A stretch of 11,835 bases of DNA, from positions 1 through 11,835 of the forward strand of contig JAISQS010000240.1 in assembly GCA_031274045.1 (NCBI GenBank), read 5' to 3'. Each line of letters opens with the position of its first letter. The first letter of the stretch is position 1. The translations under genes and the position numbers were made by a program. The stretch comes from Planctomycetaceae bacterium (GTDB lineage Bacteria; Planctomycetota; Planctomycetia; Pirellulales; Thermoguttaceae). Shown here in pieces: positions 1 to 7,394 of this stretch. The notes beneath the pieces are model-generated. The model was not told where the DNA came from. It saw only the letters and a list, made by a program, of their open reading frames with translations, and ran no database searches.

Positions 1-1047
1 CGTATATTGATTGTTTGTTTTTCGGATATGTTGAAAATAGTACGCGGATTGCCGCTGTTGTCGGCACTTCGTCTCCGTTTTCCCCATGCGGAATTGGCGT
101 GGTTGGCAGAAGAATCCAATACGCCCCTGCTAAACAGGCTGTTGACATTGGATCGTTTGATCATTGTCAAAGAACATTGTTTGGACTCGTGGCACGGCAT
201 TATGCAACTCCGCAACCGCCTTCAAAACTTTGCCCCAGATGTTACAATCGACTTGCAAAACAAATTCGGCAGCGCACTCGCCGCGTGGATTTCCGGCGCA
301 AAAGTTCGTATCGGATTCGGCGGAAAAGAAGGTCAAAAAATCGGAAAATGGCTCAACAATAACCTAATAATCCCAGACGCAGAACACATAATCGAACAAA
401 ATATGCAACTCCTACAACCCTTCGGAATCTACGGCTCAAGCATCAGCTTCGATCTGTTCGAATGCGAAATGGATCGATACTCCGCACAAAAAATATTAGA
501 CCGAAGCGGCTTGCACGGGAACTTTGTGATTGTCTGCGTCGGTGCCGATTTGGAATCGAAATTGTGGCGCGAAGAACGTTACGCCGGCTTGACGAAATAT
601 CTATTCGAACAATGGAACCTCCCGTCATTGGTAGTTTGGTCAAACGATAACGAACACAAAATTGCAGAACGAATCGTAAACAATTCCGACAGCTCCGCAA
701 TCTTAGCACCCCAAATGACACTAAACGAATTCGCCGCCACCGCTCGCCTGTCAACATTGGTACTCGGCACAGATTCCACCATGCTCCACACCGCCGCCGC
801 CATCGGAACAAGATGCTGCGGATTATTCGGAACAGTCAACGCAACAAAAAACGCACCATACGGCGAAAAAAACAGAATCATCCAAAAATTACTCTCAACA
901 CACAACACCAAAAAAAACATCAAAACACACATGGACGCAATCGATGTACAATCAGTTTGCAACACCTGCGACGAAATGCTCGCCGAAATCATAGAACCCC
1001 CAAAAATGAAAATAACCCCCAAAAAAACCGCAAAAAAAGCCGCATAA
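1..1047 (+). CDS. GT9-family glycosyltransferase (LPS heptosyltransferase-like), 5' end just outside window
   Basis: The reading frame is open from base 1 and begins R-I-L-I-V. This fits the family start M-R-(I/V)-L-I-V, so the initiator codon is probably the triplet just before the window; TTG at 7 is a less likely start. Numbering from that inferred Met gives 349 residues, a normal GT9 length. GT9 enzymes such as WaaC/WaaF transfer heptose from ADP-heptose to the lipid A-core on the cytoplasmic face of the inner membrane. Family landmarks are the N-terminal Rossmann start, SALRLRFPHAELAWLAEE, S-K-L-W near residue 188 (the WaaC Lys192 region), and the donor-site segment GTDSTMLHTAAAIG followed by LFGT...APYG (residues 257-289). 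Oddly, an ungapped alignment with E. coli WaaC puts Lys at position 13, where the family has its catalytic Asp; the nearest Asp is residue 10. The C-terminus is Lys-rich. The family call is firm, but the sugar transferred is unknown. Confidence 0.87.
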   Translation, partial: RILIVCFSDMLKIVRGLPLLSALRLRFPHAELAWLAEESNTPLLNRLLTLDRLIIVKEHCLDSWHGIMQLRNRLQNFAPDVTIDLQNKFGSALAAWISGAKVRIGFGGKEGQKIGKWLNNNLIIPDAEHIIEQNMQLLQPFGIYGSSISFDLFECEMDRYSAQKILDRSGLHGNFVIVCVGADLESKLWREERYAGLTKYLFEQWNLPSLVVWSNDNEHKIAERIVNNSDSSAILAPQMTLNEFAATARLSTLVLGTDSTMLHTAAAIGTRCCGLFGTVNATKNAPYGEKNRIIQKLLSTHNTKKNIKTHMDAIDVQSVCNTCDEMLAEIIEPPKMKITPKKTAKKAA

Positions 1048-1194
1048 CACAAACACAACTCGCCGCCGAAAAATATTTCATTGCCCATCAACAACAATTT
1101 GAAACACACCATCCCAAACAATTTCAAAACCAATACAGTTGAAAAAAACAAAACCAAAAACCGACTAACTCAAAACGAAAACCAAAAAACAATA

Positions 1195-2745
1195 ATGGAT
1201 AACATAGCAGTATACTCCCGCAGAGCGCACGAACTTGAAGCAATACTTAGTCTGAGCAGACTTCTCAGCTCCGGGCATAACCAACAGGTGATTTTGTCAT
1301 CAACGCTTGCCCTTCTCAATGACGAGCTTGGTTTGCAGCGTGGATTGATTTTGTTGTTTACGCCGGATAAAGAGGGCTTAATATTGGAGGTTGCACAAGA
1401 GGCGACCATGTTTAAACGTGGGAAGTTGACATATCGAAGAGGCGAAGGAATAGTCGGGCAAGTAGTCGAAACAGGATTGCCCGTAACAATTCTCAAAGTC
1501 TCCGAAGAACCAAATTTTCTCGACCGAATATACAACAGACGACAAAAGAATACCGGCGAAATAAGTTTTATTTGCGTTCCGATAGTTTGCGAGAGCGAGG
1601 TTCTTGGTACGCTTTCGGTTGATCGTGTTTACGATGGCGATGTAGTTTCTCTTGACCACGACATGCACTTCTTGAAAGTGGTCGCAAGCATGATCGCATA
1701 CGACGTAAAAATTCGCCGCCAATCCGCCGCAATTCATAGTTCACTTGAACAAGAAAACACAAGATTGAAGAACGAATTGCGTGAACGCTTTCGCCCCGAA
1801 AACATAATCGGAACTTCCAACGCAATGCGCGAAGTATACCAAGCCATCCATCAAGTCGCCCCGAGCGACGCGACCGTTTTGATTCGCGGCGAATCCGGCA
1901 CCGGCAAAGAACTCGTAGCACACGCGATTCATGTTGCCAGCTTGCGGGCAAAGCAGCCGTTTGTCAAAGTGAATTGTGCGGCGTTGAATGAGAATTTGTT
2001 GGAGAGTGAGTTGTTTGGACATGAGAAGGGTTCGTTTACGGGCGCGGTTGCGCAGAGGAAGGGGCGAGTTGAGGAGGCGGAAGGAGGGACTTTATTCCTC
2101 GACGAAATCGGCGATTTTTCCCCAATCATTCAAATCAAATTATTGAGAGTCTTGCAAGAAAGAACATACGAACGAGTCGGAAGCAATACATCACGCAAAG
2201 CAGACATCAGACTAATTTGCGCAACAAACAGGAACCTCGAAGCGGCAATGGAAAGCGGAACATTCAGAGAAGATTTGTACTACCGAATCAATGTTTTCCC
2301 GATGATGTTGCCGCCGTTGCGTGATAGAAGCGGCGACATCATGCTTCTCGCAAATCATTTCATTGAGGCGTACTCAAAAAAGATGAAAAAGCAGATCAAA
2401 CGAATCGGTCCATCGGCGATTGATCTGTTGACGAGTTACAGATGGCCCGGCAACGTGCGCGAGTTGGAAAACACAATCGAGAGAGCAATCCTCGTAAGCC
2501 AAGACGGAGTAATTCACGGTCACAATTTACCGCCGACTTTGCAATCTTCAAAAGTAACAAACACCATCGGAACGGGAACGTTTGAGGAGCGTGTTGCGGT
2601 TTTTGAGCGGGACATAATAATGGACGCGCTAAAACGGAGCAGAGGAAACATGGCAGCCGCCGCCATCGATCTCGGAACAACATCAAGAATACTTCGATAC
2701 AAAGTAAAACAATACAACATCGACCCAAAACAATTATCAAGATAA
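1195..2745 (+). CDS. NifA-like sigma-54-dependent activator (GAF, AAA+, Fis-type HTH)
   Basis: This is a transcriptional activator that uses ATP to remodel sigma-54 RNA polymerase at -24/-12 promoters. From the ATG at 1195 it has 516 residues. An N-terminal GAF sensor spans about 15-175, with the NifA-like stretch RRGEGIVGQVVETGLPV and GEISFICVPI. A linker helix lies at about 176-200. The AAA+ domain (about 201-445) has Walker A GESGTGKE (232-239), a GSFTGA sigma-54 contact loop (279-284; the usual form is GAFTGA), Walker B TLFLDEIGD (299-307) and sensor II WPGNVRELEN (417-426). A C-terminal Fis-type helix-turn-helix covers about 465-510 (NMAAAAIDLGTTSRILRYKV). The frame is open back to TTG 1081, but those 38 extra codons are low-complexity Asn/Lys/Thr, so the ATG is preferred. 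No Shine-Dalgarno is visible. The 147 bp before the ATG are strongly A/C-rich. The ligand and targets are unknown; the nif name would be unjustified because no nitrogenase genes are nearby. Confidence 0.93.
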   Translation: MDNIAVYSRRAHELEAILSLSRLLSSGHNQQVILSSTLALLNDELGLQRGLILLFTPDKEGLILEVAQEATMFKRGKLTYRRGEGIVGQVVETGLPVTILKVSEEPNFLDRIYNRRQKNTGEISFICVPIVCESEVLGTLSVDRVYDGDVVSLDHDMHFLKVVASMIAYDVKIRRQSAAIHSSLEQENTRLKNELRERFRPENIIGTSNAMREVYQAIHQVAPSDATVLIRGESGTGKELVAHAIHVASLRAKQPFVKVNCAALNENLLESELFGHEKGSFTGAVAQRKGRVEEAEGGTLFLDEIGDFSPIIQIKLLRVLQERTYERVGSNTSRKADIRLICATNRNLEAAMESGTFREDLYYRINVFPMMLPPLRDRSGDIMLLANHFIEAYSKKMKKQIKRIGPSAIDLLTSYRWPGNVRELENTIERAILVSQDGVIHGHNLPPTLQSSKVTNTIGTGTFEERVAVFERDIIMDALKRSRGNMAAAAIDLGTTSRILRYKVKQYNIDPKQLSR

Positions 2746-2801
2746 GTTACCCACAAAATTTCTACCGGCAGCTAAAGTAAACGAAATGAGTTGATGAAAT
2801 G

Positions 2802-2832
2802 ATTTTGTTTGTTTGGTCTATTTTGTTTGTTT
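2802..2832. repeat. 13-bp direct repeat upstream of the zinc-ribbon gene
   Basis: ATTTTGTTTGTTT occurs at 2802-2814 and again at 2820-2832, an 18-bp period, in the short gap between the sigma-54 activator and the zinc-ribbon gene. It is T/G-rich and could be an operator half-site pair or simple low-complexity sequence. No clear -35/-10 or -24/-12 promoter was recognised here. Confidence 0.4.
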
Positions 2833-2855
2833 CGTATTCTCTAAAAAAAATATGT

Positions 2856-2860
2856 AGAGG
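2856..2860 (+). promoter_or_regulatory. Ribosome binding site supporting the ATG at 2869
   Basis: AGAGG lies 8 bases before the ATG at 2869. It fixes the start of the zinc-ribbon protein, whose first CxxC follows at once (residues 7-10). It argues against the overlapping frame that opens with ATG at 2799. Confidence 0.6.
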
Positions 2861-2868
2861 ATTCAAAA

Positions 2869-5130
2869 ATGTTTTCAGTTCAATGCACAACTTGCAACGC
2901 GAAGTTGGTGGTCAAAAAAGATCATCTAATCGGTCAAATTCTGGCTTGTCCGAGATGCGGCGGAATGGTTCTTATCGAACCGCCGAAACCAAAACCGACA
3001 ACGAACGAAGTAAACGTTGACACCAAACCGGCAGAACAATTACAAGATAATTTGCCAAACGAAACCGACCAACAAAACACCCCAAACAAAGAATCAACCC
3101 CCAACCAAAATATCCCCACCGCCGAAATAAACAACAATCCAACAAACCAACCCCACAACGAAAACACACAAAACCAAAACATAAACAACACCACACAACC
3201 AAACACAACTATTGATACCAATCTTCTTGATCACGAATTTCGCAGACGAAAGATCATGCTCGCAATTCTTGCCGCGCTTCTTGCGATGTTGATTGTTACC
3301 GGCGGATTTTTATTTGTACAAAAAAATGATCCGAACAAAAAAATTGTATCAATAAACAATCAGCCGATTGATAACTCAAAAATTATTGAGCCGAAAATTG
3401 ACAAGCCAAAGATTGACGAACCAAAGATTGACGAGCCGAAAATTGACAAGCCAAAAATTGACAAGCCAAAAATTGATGAGCCGAATGACAATGTTGAAAA
3501 TAAGAATCCGAAGCCAGATAATCCCGAATCAAAAGAACCGCACAAACCTGACGATAAGATTGAAACATCCGCAGACCGACCTGTCCCTAAACCGAATCCT
3601 GATGACGAGCCGCTCTTCTTGCCGGATCACCCAAAAAACTTCAACCACACACAGCCGCAAACAACCAATGACCCCAAAACCGCCCCAACCGAAAACTCTC
3701 TCCCGAATACGTCCGACTTGGGTAAGCCGGAATCTAATTCGCCGGAAAATTATTTGCGGGATTTGGTCAAGAAGCCGTTGATTGATGGTGCGGGGAGATC
3801 GGCGGCGATTGTTCGTGTTGATGTTGCGGTGCGTTTGCGACAGCCGCTTGTTGGGATGAAGTTTGATAGTGTGCCTTTGATCAATATCGTTCGTACTATT
3901 TCAAATTTGACTGAGATTCCTGTTTCATTTGACATGAACCAACTCCGCGCGTTCGGTGTGAAGATTGATCAACCCGTGTCGAGCGTAATCGAAGCGGGGA
4001 CTGTCAGCGAAATTCTCGAAAAGATTCTAAAACCGCTCAACCTTGAAGCCGTCATAGAAAACGATCAATTGACAATTTCCATTCCGCCAAAGAATCGCGA
4101 TCGTTTGATGGAGGAGACGATTGATGTTTCGGATATTGTCAAGGCAACAGCGAAAGAATCAGACGCGGACAAATTAACAACGGAACGAATCGCGGAGATT
4201 TTGGCGAAATTGATCGATCCGGCTCAACTCAAAATTTATAAGGCGGGGAGTAATAATATTGAGACGGGCGGAGTTGATTTGCGGATACTTGTTGAGGCGA
4301 ATGTGTTGATTGTTCGTGCGTATCGTTGGCATGTTGATCAGTCGATTCGTCTTGTTGAGCAGATTAGGGCGATGCGCGGGCTGCCGCATAAAACGCAGAT
4401 TACGAATGAAGATTTAGCACCGGAAGTTTTCGGATGGGATGTTGTCGAAGAGCCGCTGGTGTTGAATTATTATCAACCGGCAACGATTGCGGCGATATTG
4501 GGGCAAATTGAAAAGACGGAGATATTCAAAAAGAATTTTTTCGTGGTTGATCATAATGAATTGCACAAGGCGAATGTATCTTTTGCCCAAATGAGCGGAG
4601 TTGTGCGAGCGAATAATATTACGCTCAATGAGACATTGGAGCTGTTATTCGCGTCGGTAGATGATGTTCCTTTGACGTACAGAATTGTCAAGGAGAACGT
4701 CTACGAAATAACCACCGCCTACGCCGCAAAAAAAAATAAAAACATGAGCGTCGAGATTCATTGTTACAAAATCCCTGACAACATCGACAAGACAGACAAC
4801 ACCGACAAGACCGACAACACCAACATCGATAACACCGACGAAAAAAACAATACCAAAAACCAAAACGACAGCACAGACACAAAACAAAACAACGCCGATG
4901 CCGATGATTTAGTGGCGGAATCGCCGGAGCAGATAGTTGAGACGATTCGGCGAGCTATTGAGCCGGCTTCGTGGTATATTGCGGGCAACTCTTCCGGCGT
5001 GAACGGTAACATAAACGGCAACATAAACGGCAAGGGTGATATTGTGATTGACCGGATTTCGTCCTGCTTAATCATACGTCAAAGTCAACCGGTACAGCGG
5101 CAAATACGAGCGTGGTTCAAAAAACGTTGA
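2869..5130 (+). CDS. Zinc-ribbon, single-TM, secretin/TonB-N-terminus-like repeat protein
   Basis: The 753-residue protein has no named function that I recognise. An N-terminal zinc ribbon carries two CxxC pairs (Cys 7/10 and 27/30), of the kind that opens many planctomycete proteins. A Pro/Asn/Gln/Thr-rich disordered linker follows (about 40-115), then RRRK and one membrane helix (about 129-151). By the positive-inside rule this puts the ribbon in the cytoplasm and the rest in the periplasm. Next come a (PKID[EK])6 tract (175-204) and more disorder to about 290. The folded part seems internally duplicated. STN-like half 1 (about 315-407) is followed by a module ending in RILVEANVLIVRAYRWHVDQ (to about 505). 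STN-like half 2 (about 528-618) is followed by a second module ending VIDRISSCLIIRQSQPVQRQIR (to 753), interrupted by an Asn/Asp/Thr-rich insert (638-680). This resembles the N-domains of secretins without the outer-membrane barrel. It may be an envelope scaffold or secretion accessory factor. Its place beside lptB is suggestive only. Confidence 0.85.
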   Translation: MFSVQCTTCNAKLVVKKDHLIGQILACPRCGGMVLIEPPKPKPTTNEVNVDTKPAEQLQDNLPNETDQQNTPNKESTPNQNIPTAEINNNPTNQPHNENTQNQNINNTTQPNTTIDTNLLDHEFRRRKIMLAILAALLAMLIVTGGFLFVQKNDPNKKIVSINNQPIDNSKIIEPKIDKPKIDEPKIDEPKIDKPKIDKPKIDEPNDNVENKNPKPDNPESKEPHKPDDKIETSADRPVPKPNPDDEPLFLPDHPKNFNHTQPQTTNDPKTAPTENSLPNTSDLGKPESNSPENYLRDLVKKPLIDGAGRSAAIVRVDVAVRLRQPLVGMKFDSVPLINIVRTISNLTEIPVSFDMNQLRAFGVKIDQPVSSVIEAGTVSEILEKILKPLNLEAVIENDQLTISIPPKNRDRLMEETIDVSDIVKATAKESDADKLTTERIAEILAKLIDPAQLKIYKAGSNNIETGGVDLRILVEANVLIVRAYRWHVDQSIRLVEQIRAMRGLPHKTQITNEDLAPEVFGWDVVEEPLVLNYYQPATIAAILGQIEKTEIFKKNFFVVDHNELHKANVSFAQMSGVVRANNITLNETLELLFASVDDVPLTYRIVKENVYEITTAYAAKKNKNMSVEIHCYKIPDNIDKTDNTDKTDNTNIDNTDEKNNTKNQNDSTDTKQNNADADDLVAESPEQIVETIRRAIEPASWYIAGNSSGVNGNINGNINGKGDIVIDRISSCLIIRQSQPVQRQIRAWFKKR
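3391..3480 (+). repeat. 15-bp coding tandem repeat (six units)
   Basis: Six consecutive 15-bp units encode PKID followed by Glu or Lys (residues 175-204 of the zinc-ribbon protein). Units differ mainly at third positions and at the Glu/Lys codon. The tract is likely to vary in copy number by slippage. It lies in the presumed periplasmic linker between the membrane helix and the folded domains, so a change in copy number would change the linker length. Confidence 0.85.
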
Positions 5131-5201
5131 TTTGATTTGTGTTGTTGTGTGGATTTATTTGGTGTTCTTTTTTTTCGTGTATTGATCTGTGCAAATTGCT
5201 A

Positions 5202-5231
5202 TTGACATGATCGCGGGTAAAACATTATTAT
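5202..5231 (+). promoter_or_regulatory. Candidate sigma-70-type promoter upstream of lptB
   Basis: A perfect TTGACA (5202-5207) is followed after 18 bp by TATTAT (5226-5231), which matches five of six bases of the -10 consensus. Transcription would begin near 5238, ahead of the chosen lptB ATG at 5357 and after the stop of the preceding gene (5130). If real, it rules out the longer GTG start at 5189 for transcripts made from it, and means lptB can be expressed separately from the upstream genes. Confidence 0.5.
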
Positions 5232-5356
5232 CCGCGCATCGGTTCTTTTGGGTTATGGATATTTGCGGCGGGCGGTTAATTTTCGAGTTGCTCAACCGAT
5301 TCTTGTCCCTTTGTCAAAAAACGCTAACCAGACTAGGTCAAAGAAAGATTAAACCA

Positions 5357-6784
5357 ATGTTAAAACGAGAGTATAAAAATAAAAATAAAAATATAGTTCC
5401 GAATCAAAACACCAACACGCTATTAACCAAGACGGCATACGATAGTAGTGTGATTCCGCGTGGTGTTTTGCCGTCGTCGTCTGTGGTTTTGCGGGCGGAG
5501 GGTTTGGTTAAGGTTTACGGGAAACGGCGAGTGGTGGACGGAGTCAGTTTTTACGTCAACAAAGGGGAGATTGTCGGATTGTTGGGACCGAATGGTGCGG
5601 GGAAGACGACAAGTTTTCGGATGGTGTGTGGTTTGATTAGTTCGAATGGCGGGATTGTTTATTTGGGTCCGCATGACATCACGAATTGGCCCATGTATCG
5701 CCGGAGCCGCGAAGGTGGAATGGGATATTTGCCGCAAGATAAAAGCGTATTCCAGAAGTTGAGCGTGCAAAATAATCTGCTTGCCGTGATGGAAATGATC
5801 GGAGTACGGCGGCAAGATCGGCATGTGCGTTGCAATGAGCTTTTGGAAAAATTCAAGTTGACGCATTTGCGGAGAAACATGGGCGGGAGTCTTTCGGGCG
5901 GGGAAAAGCGGCGGCTTGAAATCGCGCGTGCTTTGGTCTCCAACCCAAAAATAATACTCCTCGACGAGCCTTTCGCGGCAGTCGATCCGATCACCGTTAC
6001 AAGCATTCAAACTATCATACGCCAACTCGCAATCGAAGGAATCTCCATTCTAATCACCGACCATTCCGTTCAGGATACTTTGCAAATCACGCATAGAAGT
6101 TACGTGATCAGAGCGGGTCAGGTACTTTGTCACGGGACTCCCGAAGAAGTATTGAACAACGCCGAAGCGCGAAAGGTTTACTTTGGCGAAAATGTCAGTG
6201 TCGGACAAATTCAGTCGGCTTCATTGCACCCGCGCCGTCAGGATAACTTTTTCCCAAACGACAACAACTCCAACCCAAACAACACCAACACACCCGCCCC
6301 CCCGCAACAAACAAAACACCACAACACAACATCAGACCCGCTCCGCCCCGACGATTTACCAATCATATCCGGCGGACGTATGATTGAACCGAATTTTAAC
6401 AGCAATCAAAACGCAAGACCCGAACTACGACCGGAATTGATTTTGCCGACCGATGCCAATTTAAGATCAGGGATCAACAGAACACGCCCCGAAATAACAC
6501 AACAACCGGATATTTCAACCCAACCAAACGAAGCACAAAATGAGTTTGTGGTGTCGGGTAGAATTGATACGCAGTCGCCTTTGATAAAGGGGAGTATAAA
6601 TTCGTCACGTACAACCACACGCCGATTGATTCCATCAACTTCCTCGTCAATCTTGCCCCCAAACTCAGAACGCTCAACCGTGCGGCAACCATCAACAAAC
6701 CAACAAAAAAACCACGACACGCCGCCAACCGCATCCGGCATAATGCGAGTTCTCGGCACAATGTTCTTCGGAAAAAACAGCTAA
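5357..6784 (+). CDS. lptB: LPS export ABC transporter ATP-binding protein LptB with long disordered C-terminal tail
   Basis: LptB is the cytoplasmic ATPase that, with LptF/LptG, drives LPS from the inner membrane across the Lpt bridge. From ATG 5357 the protein has 475 residues, about twice the usual 240. The ABC core is at about 46-280: Walker A GPNGAGKT (77-84), Q-loop Gln127 in YLPQDKSVF, signature LSGGE (179-183), Walker B LLDEP (201-205) and H-loop His236 in ITDHSVQDTL, which is LptB-like. About 45 residues precede the core. A tail of about 195 residues (281-475) is rich in Asn, Pro, Ser, Thr, Gln and Arg, and ends in a short hydrophobic segment (GIMRVLGTMFFGKNS). The frame is open back to GTG 5189, but that part includes a promoter candidate and lacks a ribosome site; ATG 5255 is another option. 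No lptA, lptC, lptF or lptG is nearby. The LptB call is strong; the start is uncertain. Confidence 0.9.
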   Translation: MLKREYKNKNKNIVPNQNTNTLLTKTAYDSSVIPRGVLPSSSVVLRAEGLVKVYGKRRVVDGVSFYVNKGEIVGLLGPNGAGKTTSFRMVCGLISSNGGIVYLGPHDITNWPMYRRSREGGMGYLPQDKSVFQKLSVQNNLLAVMEMIGVRRQDRHVRCNELLEKFKLTHLRRNMGGSLSGGEKRRLEIARALVSNPKIILLDEPFAAVDPITVTSIQTIIRQLAIEGISILITDHSVQDTLQITHRSYVIRAGQVLCHGTPEEVLNNAEARKVYFGENVSVGQIQSASLHPRRQDNFFPNDNNSNPNNTNTPAPPQQTKHHNTTSDPLRPDDLPIISGGRMIEPNFNSNQNARPELRPELILPTDANLRSGINRTRPEITQQPDISTQPNEAQNEFVVSGRIDTQSPLIKGSINSSRTTTRRLIPSTSSSILPPNSERSTVRQPSTNQQKNHDTPPTASGIMRVLGTMFFGKNS

Positions 6785-6793
6785 TCTTTTTTC

Positions 6794-6901
6794 GCGTTTG
6801 TGATCGTAAGGTAGGCAACTGACCGCCGGGCTTTCTTGGTGAATAGTGTTGCCAGTAAATCATTATTGCTCGCCGACAACTGGATCGCCAACACGCACCG
6901 G
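6794..6901 (+). repeat. Family A palindromic element, copy 1, inner-left fragment
   Basis: This stretch matches 11041-11133 of the complete family A copy in the same orientation. Shared blocks include GTGATCGTAAGGT, GACCGCCGGGCTTTCTTGGT and GCCGACAACTGGATCGCC, with extra sequence between the second and third blocks. The outer part of the left terminal repeat is missing; the fragment begins only ten bases after the lptB stop codon. It is probably a truncated or rearranged element. Confidence 0.75.
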
Positions 6902-6937
6902 AATTTCTATCGCCCAAAACCAAAAAAACGTTGACGT

Positions 6938-6964
6938 TGTAGGGGCGAGGCTTGCCCTCGTCCC
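6938..6964. repeat. REP-like GC-rich palindrome
   Basis: GGGGCGAGG, a CTTGC spacer and CCTCGTCCC form a short imperfect hairpin, preceded by TGTA. It resembles dispersed REP-type palindromes of many bacteria. Part of it (CTTGCCCTCGT) is also present in reverse complement at the right edge of the complete family A copy (11395-11405), so the two may be related. Confidence 0.5.
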
Positions 6965-7000
6965 GAAGGGGCTGGAAACGTGTTGATATATCAAGCCTTT

Positions 7001-7186
7001 AACCTCATTTCCACCTAATTTTCTTAACAAAACAACCTCAATAGACAATGAGTTGTCCCAAACACAAAACCTCATTACCTCATTATTTTTTCTTTATTTT
7101 TAATGAGGTAATAAGGTTTGCGGGATATATGATATTCCGTTGTTACTGATGTTGTTTTGTTGTAAAAATTAGGTGGCAATGAGGTT
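7001..7186. mobile_element. Family B MITE-like element with 36-bp terminal inverted repeats and inner hairpin
   Basis: The ends 7001-7036 and 7151-7186 are inverted repeats matching at 32 of 36 positions (AACCTCATT...ACAAAACAAC). Inside, 7067-7084 and 7102-7119 form an 18-bp stem with one G/T position and a 17-base loop. The motif AACCTCATT occurs in both the outer and inner arms, giving a nested design. A small extra palindrome (GACAA-TGAG-TTGTC) sits at 7044-7057. The 186-bp element has no coding capacity, which suggests a non-autonomous element moved in trans. No target-site duplication was recognised. Confidence 0.65.
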
Positions 7187-7224
7187 TTTTTGCCAGTAGA
7201 AATTCCGACACATTTCACGCACTG

Positions 7225-7280
7225 TTTCGTCGGTAGCAAGCTACCGTTGCTAACGTCACGTTACGCGAATGCGTTTATGA
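7225..7280 (+). repeat. Family A palindromic element, copy 1, right-terminal fragment
   Basis: TTTCGTCGGTAGCAAGCTAC at the start, then GCTAACGTCACG and GCGAATGCGTTTATGA, match the right terminal repeat of the complete copy (11331-11381) with a four-base insertion. The core CGGTAGC-AA-GCTACCG is a perfect small palindrome. Together with 6794-6901 it suggests one family A copy split by about 320 bp that includes the REP-like palindrome and the whole family B element. Confidence 0.75.
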
Positions 7281-7394
7281 TTCCGTGTATACTTTTTACA
7301 CTTGAAAATTCTTTTTTTAACAAAGTCATCGTGACAATTTGTACAATCAATTTTGAGTCTTAACCGAACCGCGCCGTACTTATAAAATCCGCGC

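Noticed and set aside
190..206. TGGCAC...TATGCA resembling a sigma-54 -24/-12 promoter
   Set aside because: The GG-to-GC spacing is one base too long and the site lies deep inside the GT9 coding region.
579..1157. 192-codon - strand frame antisense to the GT9 gene
   Set aside because: The A/C-rich coding strand leaves few stops on the opposite strand. The GT9 frame carries clear family motifs and this one none.
2799..3020. 73-codon + strand frame overlapping the start of the zinc-ribbon gene
   Set aside because: No ribosome site; the overlapping frame from 2869 has AGAGG upstream and a complete zinc ribbon with two CxxC pairs.
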